From the NCBI GenBank assembly GCA_945901665.1, contig CAMDLJ010000022.1:1-15609 (forward strand): 15,609 nt of DNA, read 5' to 3'. Numbering within the stretch: the stretch's first letter is position 1; every line of letters begins with the position of its first letter. Made by a program: the position numbers and the translations under genes. The DNA is from Bordetella parapertussis. GTDB lineage: Bacteria > Pseudomonadota > Gammaproteobacteria > Burkholderiales > Burkholderiaceae. The notes beneath the pieces were generated by a model that saw only the letters and a program-made list of their open reading frames with translations, did no database searches and was not told where the DNA came from. Shown one piece after another: positions 13,453 through 15,609 of the stretch.

Positions 13453-15609
13453 TCACAGGACGGCTAACTTCGCCTTTGCTTCCGGGCCGGTGGGTTCGCC
13501 CAGCGAGCGCAGCACCTCGCGCACCAATTGGGCCCGCTCGTGGGGCTCAGGCAGCGCGCGCTCGATGCGCAGTTTGTCGTTGCCCGCGAGCTTGATATGT
13601 TTGTTTTTTTGCACCAACTGGATGATGCGCATGCCGTCCACCGGGGCGTGGGGTTTGAAGGCAATCAAGATGGCGCTGGGTGTGGCGTCGACCTTGGCCA
13701 CGCCATAGGGTTGCACCAGCACGCGCAAGCGGTGCACATCGATCAAGGTTTGGGCCTGCGCGGGCAACTGGCCAAAGCGGTCGACGATTTCTTCCAGCAG
13801 GCGGTCGATCTGGTCGGGGGTGTGTGCGCTGGCAAGTTTCTTGTAAAAACTCAGGCGCAGGTGCACGTCGCCGCAGTAGTCCTCGGGCAGCAAAGCTGGG
13901 GCGTGCAAGTTGATGTCGGTGACCGCTGCAAAGGGTTTGAGCAAATCGGGCTCTTCGCCGTTTTTGAGCGCGCGCACCGCCTCTGAGAGCATCTCGTTGT
14001 AGAGCTGAAAACCCACCTCGTGCATGTTGCCGCTTTGGTTTTCGCCCAGCACCTCGCCCGCACCCCGGATTTCCAGGTCGTGCATGGCCAGGTAAAAGCC
14101 CGAGCCCAGCTCCTCCATTTGTTGGATGGCGTCCAGCCGTTGCTGGGCTTGCTTGGTCAGGCTTTGGGTGTCGGGCACCATCAAGTAGGCATAGGCTTGG
14201 TGGTGGCTGCGCCCCACGCGCCCACGCAATTGGTGCAACTGGGCCAAGCCAAATTTGTCGGCGCGGCTGATCAAAATGGTGTTGGCGCTGGGCACGTCAA
14301 TGCCGGTTTCAATGATGGTCGAACACAACAACACATTGAAGCGCTGGGCCACAAAGTCGCGCATCACCCGCTCCAAGTCGCGTTCGGGCATTTGACCGTG
14401 GGCCACCGCAATGCGGGCTTCGGGTAAAAATTCTTCCAGTCTTTGCTTGCGGTTTTCGATGGTCTCGACTTCGTTGTGCAAAAAGTAGCACTGGCCACCG
14501 CGCTTGAGCTCGCGCAGCACCGCTTCGCGGATCACGCCCTGGCCTTCATCGCGGACAAAGGTTTTGATGGCCAGACGACGCTGCGGCGCGGTGGCGATCA
14601 CACTCAACTCGCGCAAGCCCTCCAAAGCCATGCCCAGGGTGCGCGGGATGGGCGTGGCCGTGAGGGTCAGCACATCGACCTCGGCACGCAAGGCCTTCAT
14701 GGTTTCTTTGTGGCGCACGCCAAAGCGATGTTCTTCGTCGATCACCAGCAGCCCCAGGTCTTTGTATTTGACCGACTCGCTCAGCAGTTTGTGCGTGCCC
14801 ACCACAATGTCCACGCTGCCATTGGCCAAGCCGACCAAGGTGGTGCTGACTTCTTTGGCCGAGCGAAAGCGGCTGACCTCGGCCACCTTGACCGGCCATT
14901 TGGCAAAGCGGTCGGTGAGGGTTTGAAAGTGTTGCTCGGCCAGCAAGGTGGTGGGGGCCAAAAAAGCCACCTGTTTGCCCCCGGTGATGGCGACAAAGGC
15001 GGCGCGCAAAGCCACCTCGGTTTTGCCAAAACCCACATCGCCGCAGATCAAGCGGTCCATCGGGCGCGGGCTGATCATGTCTTGGATCACCGCATGGATG
15101 GCGGCGCGCTGATCGGTGGTTTCTTCAAAGCCAAAGTCGTTGGCAAACACCTCGTAGTCGGCCGCGCTGTAGCGAAACGCATGGCCGGTGCGCGCCGCTC
15201 GGCTGGCATAGATGTTGAGCAACTCGGCGGCCACGTCGCGGATTTGCTCGGCCGCTTTGCGCCGCGCTTTGTCCCATTGGGCCGATCCCAAACGGTGCAG
15301 CGGGGCCTCATCGGCGCTCACCCCGGTGTAGCGGCTGATCAAGTGCAACTGGCTCACCGGCACATACAGCACGGCGGCGTCGGCGTATTCCAAATGCAAA
15401 AACTCTTGCCAACTGGCGCTGCCATCGGCTTGCGGGGCCGCACCCATGTCCAGGTGCACCAAACCCCGGTAGCGGCCAATGCCGTGGGCGCTGTGCACCA
15501 CCGGGTCGCCCACATTGAGTTCGGCCAGGTCTTTGATCAGCGCCTGCACATCGCTGGCTTGCTCTTGTTTGTGGCGGCGGCGCACGCCGGGGATGCTGGC
15601 AAACAACTC
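13453..15609 (-). CDS. mfd: transcription-repair coupling factor Mfd, C-terminal part (N-terminus outside window)
   Basis: The frame runs off the right edge; 718 residues are visible, against about 1150 in full length, so the UvrB-like N-terminal modules are missing. Mfd removes RNA polymerase stalled at lesions and recruits UvrA. Present in order are the RNA-polymerase-interacting (CarD-like) domain, with LNVGDPVVHSAHGIGRYRGL near 31-50 and VLYVPVSQLHLISRY near 80-94. The translocase follows with Walker A GDVGFGKTE (~190-198), DEEHRFG (~291-297), TLTATPIPRTL (~315-325) and the motif VI region LHQLRGRVGRSHHQAY. The TRCF C-terminal domain comes last, starting around the EDYCGDVHLRLSFYKKLA segment. 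It is upstream of serB on the same strand. It reads as intact over the visible part. Confidence 0.97.
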   Translation of the reverse strand, partial: ELFASIPGVRRRHKQEQASDVQALIKDLAELNVGDPVVHSAHGIGRYRGLVHLDMGAAPQADGSASWQEFLHLEYADAAVLYVPVSQLHLISRYTGVSADEAPLHRLGSAQWDKARRKAAEQIRDVAAELLNIYASRAARTGHAFRYSAADYEVFANDFGFEETTDQRAAIHAVIQDMISPRPMDRLICGDVGFGKTEVALRAAFVAITGGKQVAFLAPTTLLAEQHFQTLTDRFAKWPVKVAEVSRFRSAKEVSTTLVGLANGSVDIVVGTHKLLSESVKYKDLGLLVIDEEHRFGVRHKETMKALRAEVDVLTLTATPIPRTLGMALEGLRELSVIATAPQRRLAIKTFVRDEGQGVIREAVLRELKRGGQCYFLHNEVETIENRKQRLEEFLPEARIAVAHGQMPERDLERVMRDFVAQRFNVLLCSTIIETGIDVPSANTILISRADKFGLAQLHQLRGRVGRSHHQAYAYLMVPDTQSLTKQAQQRLDAIQQMEELGSGFYLAMHDLEIRGAGEVLGENQSGNMHEVGFQLYNEMLSEAVRALKNGEEPDLLKPFAAVTDINLHAPALLPEDYCGDVHLRLSFYKKLASAHTPDQIDRLLEEIVDRFGQLPAQAQTLIDVHRLRVLVQPYGVAKVDATPSAILIAFKPHAPVDGMRIIQLVQKNKHIKLAGNDKLRIERALPEPHERAQLVREVLRSLGEPTGPEAKAKLAVL

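Overview
The window reads as chromosomal DNA of a Betaproteobacterium, most likely a Burkholderiales member of the Comamonadaceae type (Limnohabitans-like; the genus is an inference). The pointers are the GC-rich, tightly packed genes, an arginine-type elongation factor P next to its rhamnosyltransferase EarP, and the mix of rmuC, mfd, serB and uvrC. There is no sign of a prophage, insertion sequence, tRNA, rRNA or CRISPR array. No stretch longer than about 220 bp lacks a gene.

Layout. Bases 1-2115 (+): the 3' part of rmuC (DNA recombination protein), then an MFS permease starting 3 bp later. Bases 2211-5595: an uncharacterised hydrolytic island. It has an amidase-signature enzyme (-) divergent from an alpha/beta hydrolase of the HSL family (+), followed by an isochorismatase-like cysteine hydrolase (+) and a 23-codon coupled micro-ORF. 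The 222-bp divergent gap holds a perfect 16-bp dyad and a stem-loop with a T-run just before the Shine-Dalgarno sequence. Bases 5642-8667 (-): in transcription order earP, efp, a strong intrinsic terminator, then a LOG-family nucleotide phosphoribohydrolase-like gene. Bases 8708-10603 (+): uvrC, divergent from earP across only 40 bp. Bases 10673-12557 (+): a pair matching idnO and idnD, which convert L-idonate to 5-ketogluconate and then D-gluconate. Bases 12666-15609 (-): mfd (cut by the window edge) followed by serB.

How the genes relate. Three DNA-maintenance genes (rmuC, uvrC, mfd) are present, but in separate units. UvrC and Mfd act in the same pathway, because Mfd recruits nucleotide excision repair to stalled RNA polymerase. 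EarP glycosylates Arg32 of EF-P, so those neighbours are enzyme and substrate. The idn pair is a two-step sugar-acid interconversion without a visible transporter, kinase or regulator.

Most of the window is ordinary core genome. The best second looks are the two in-frame tandem repeats that build a low-complexity insertion in EarP, the possibly leaderless and overlapping divergent promoters of earP and uvrC, the dyad and hairpin in front of the hydrolase pair, and the unknown substrate of the three-hydrolase island.
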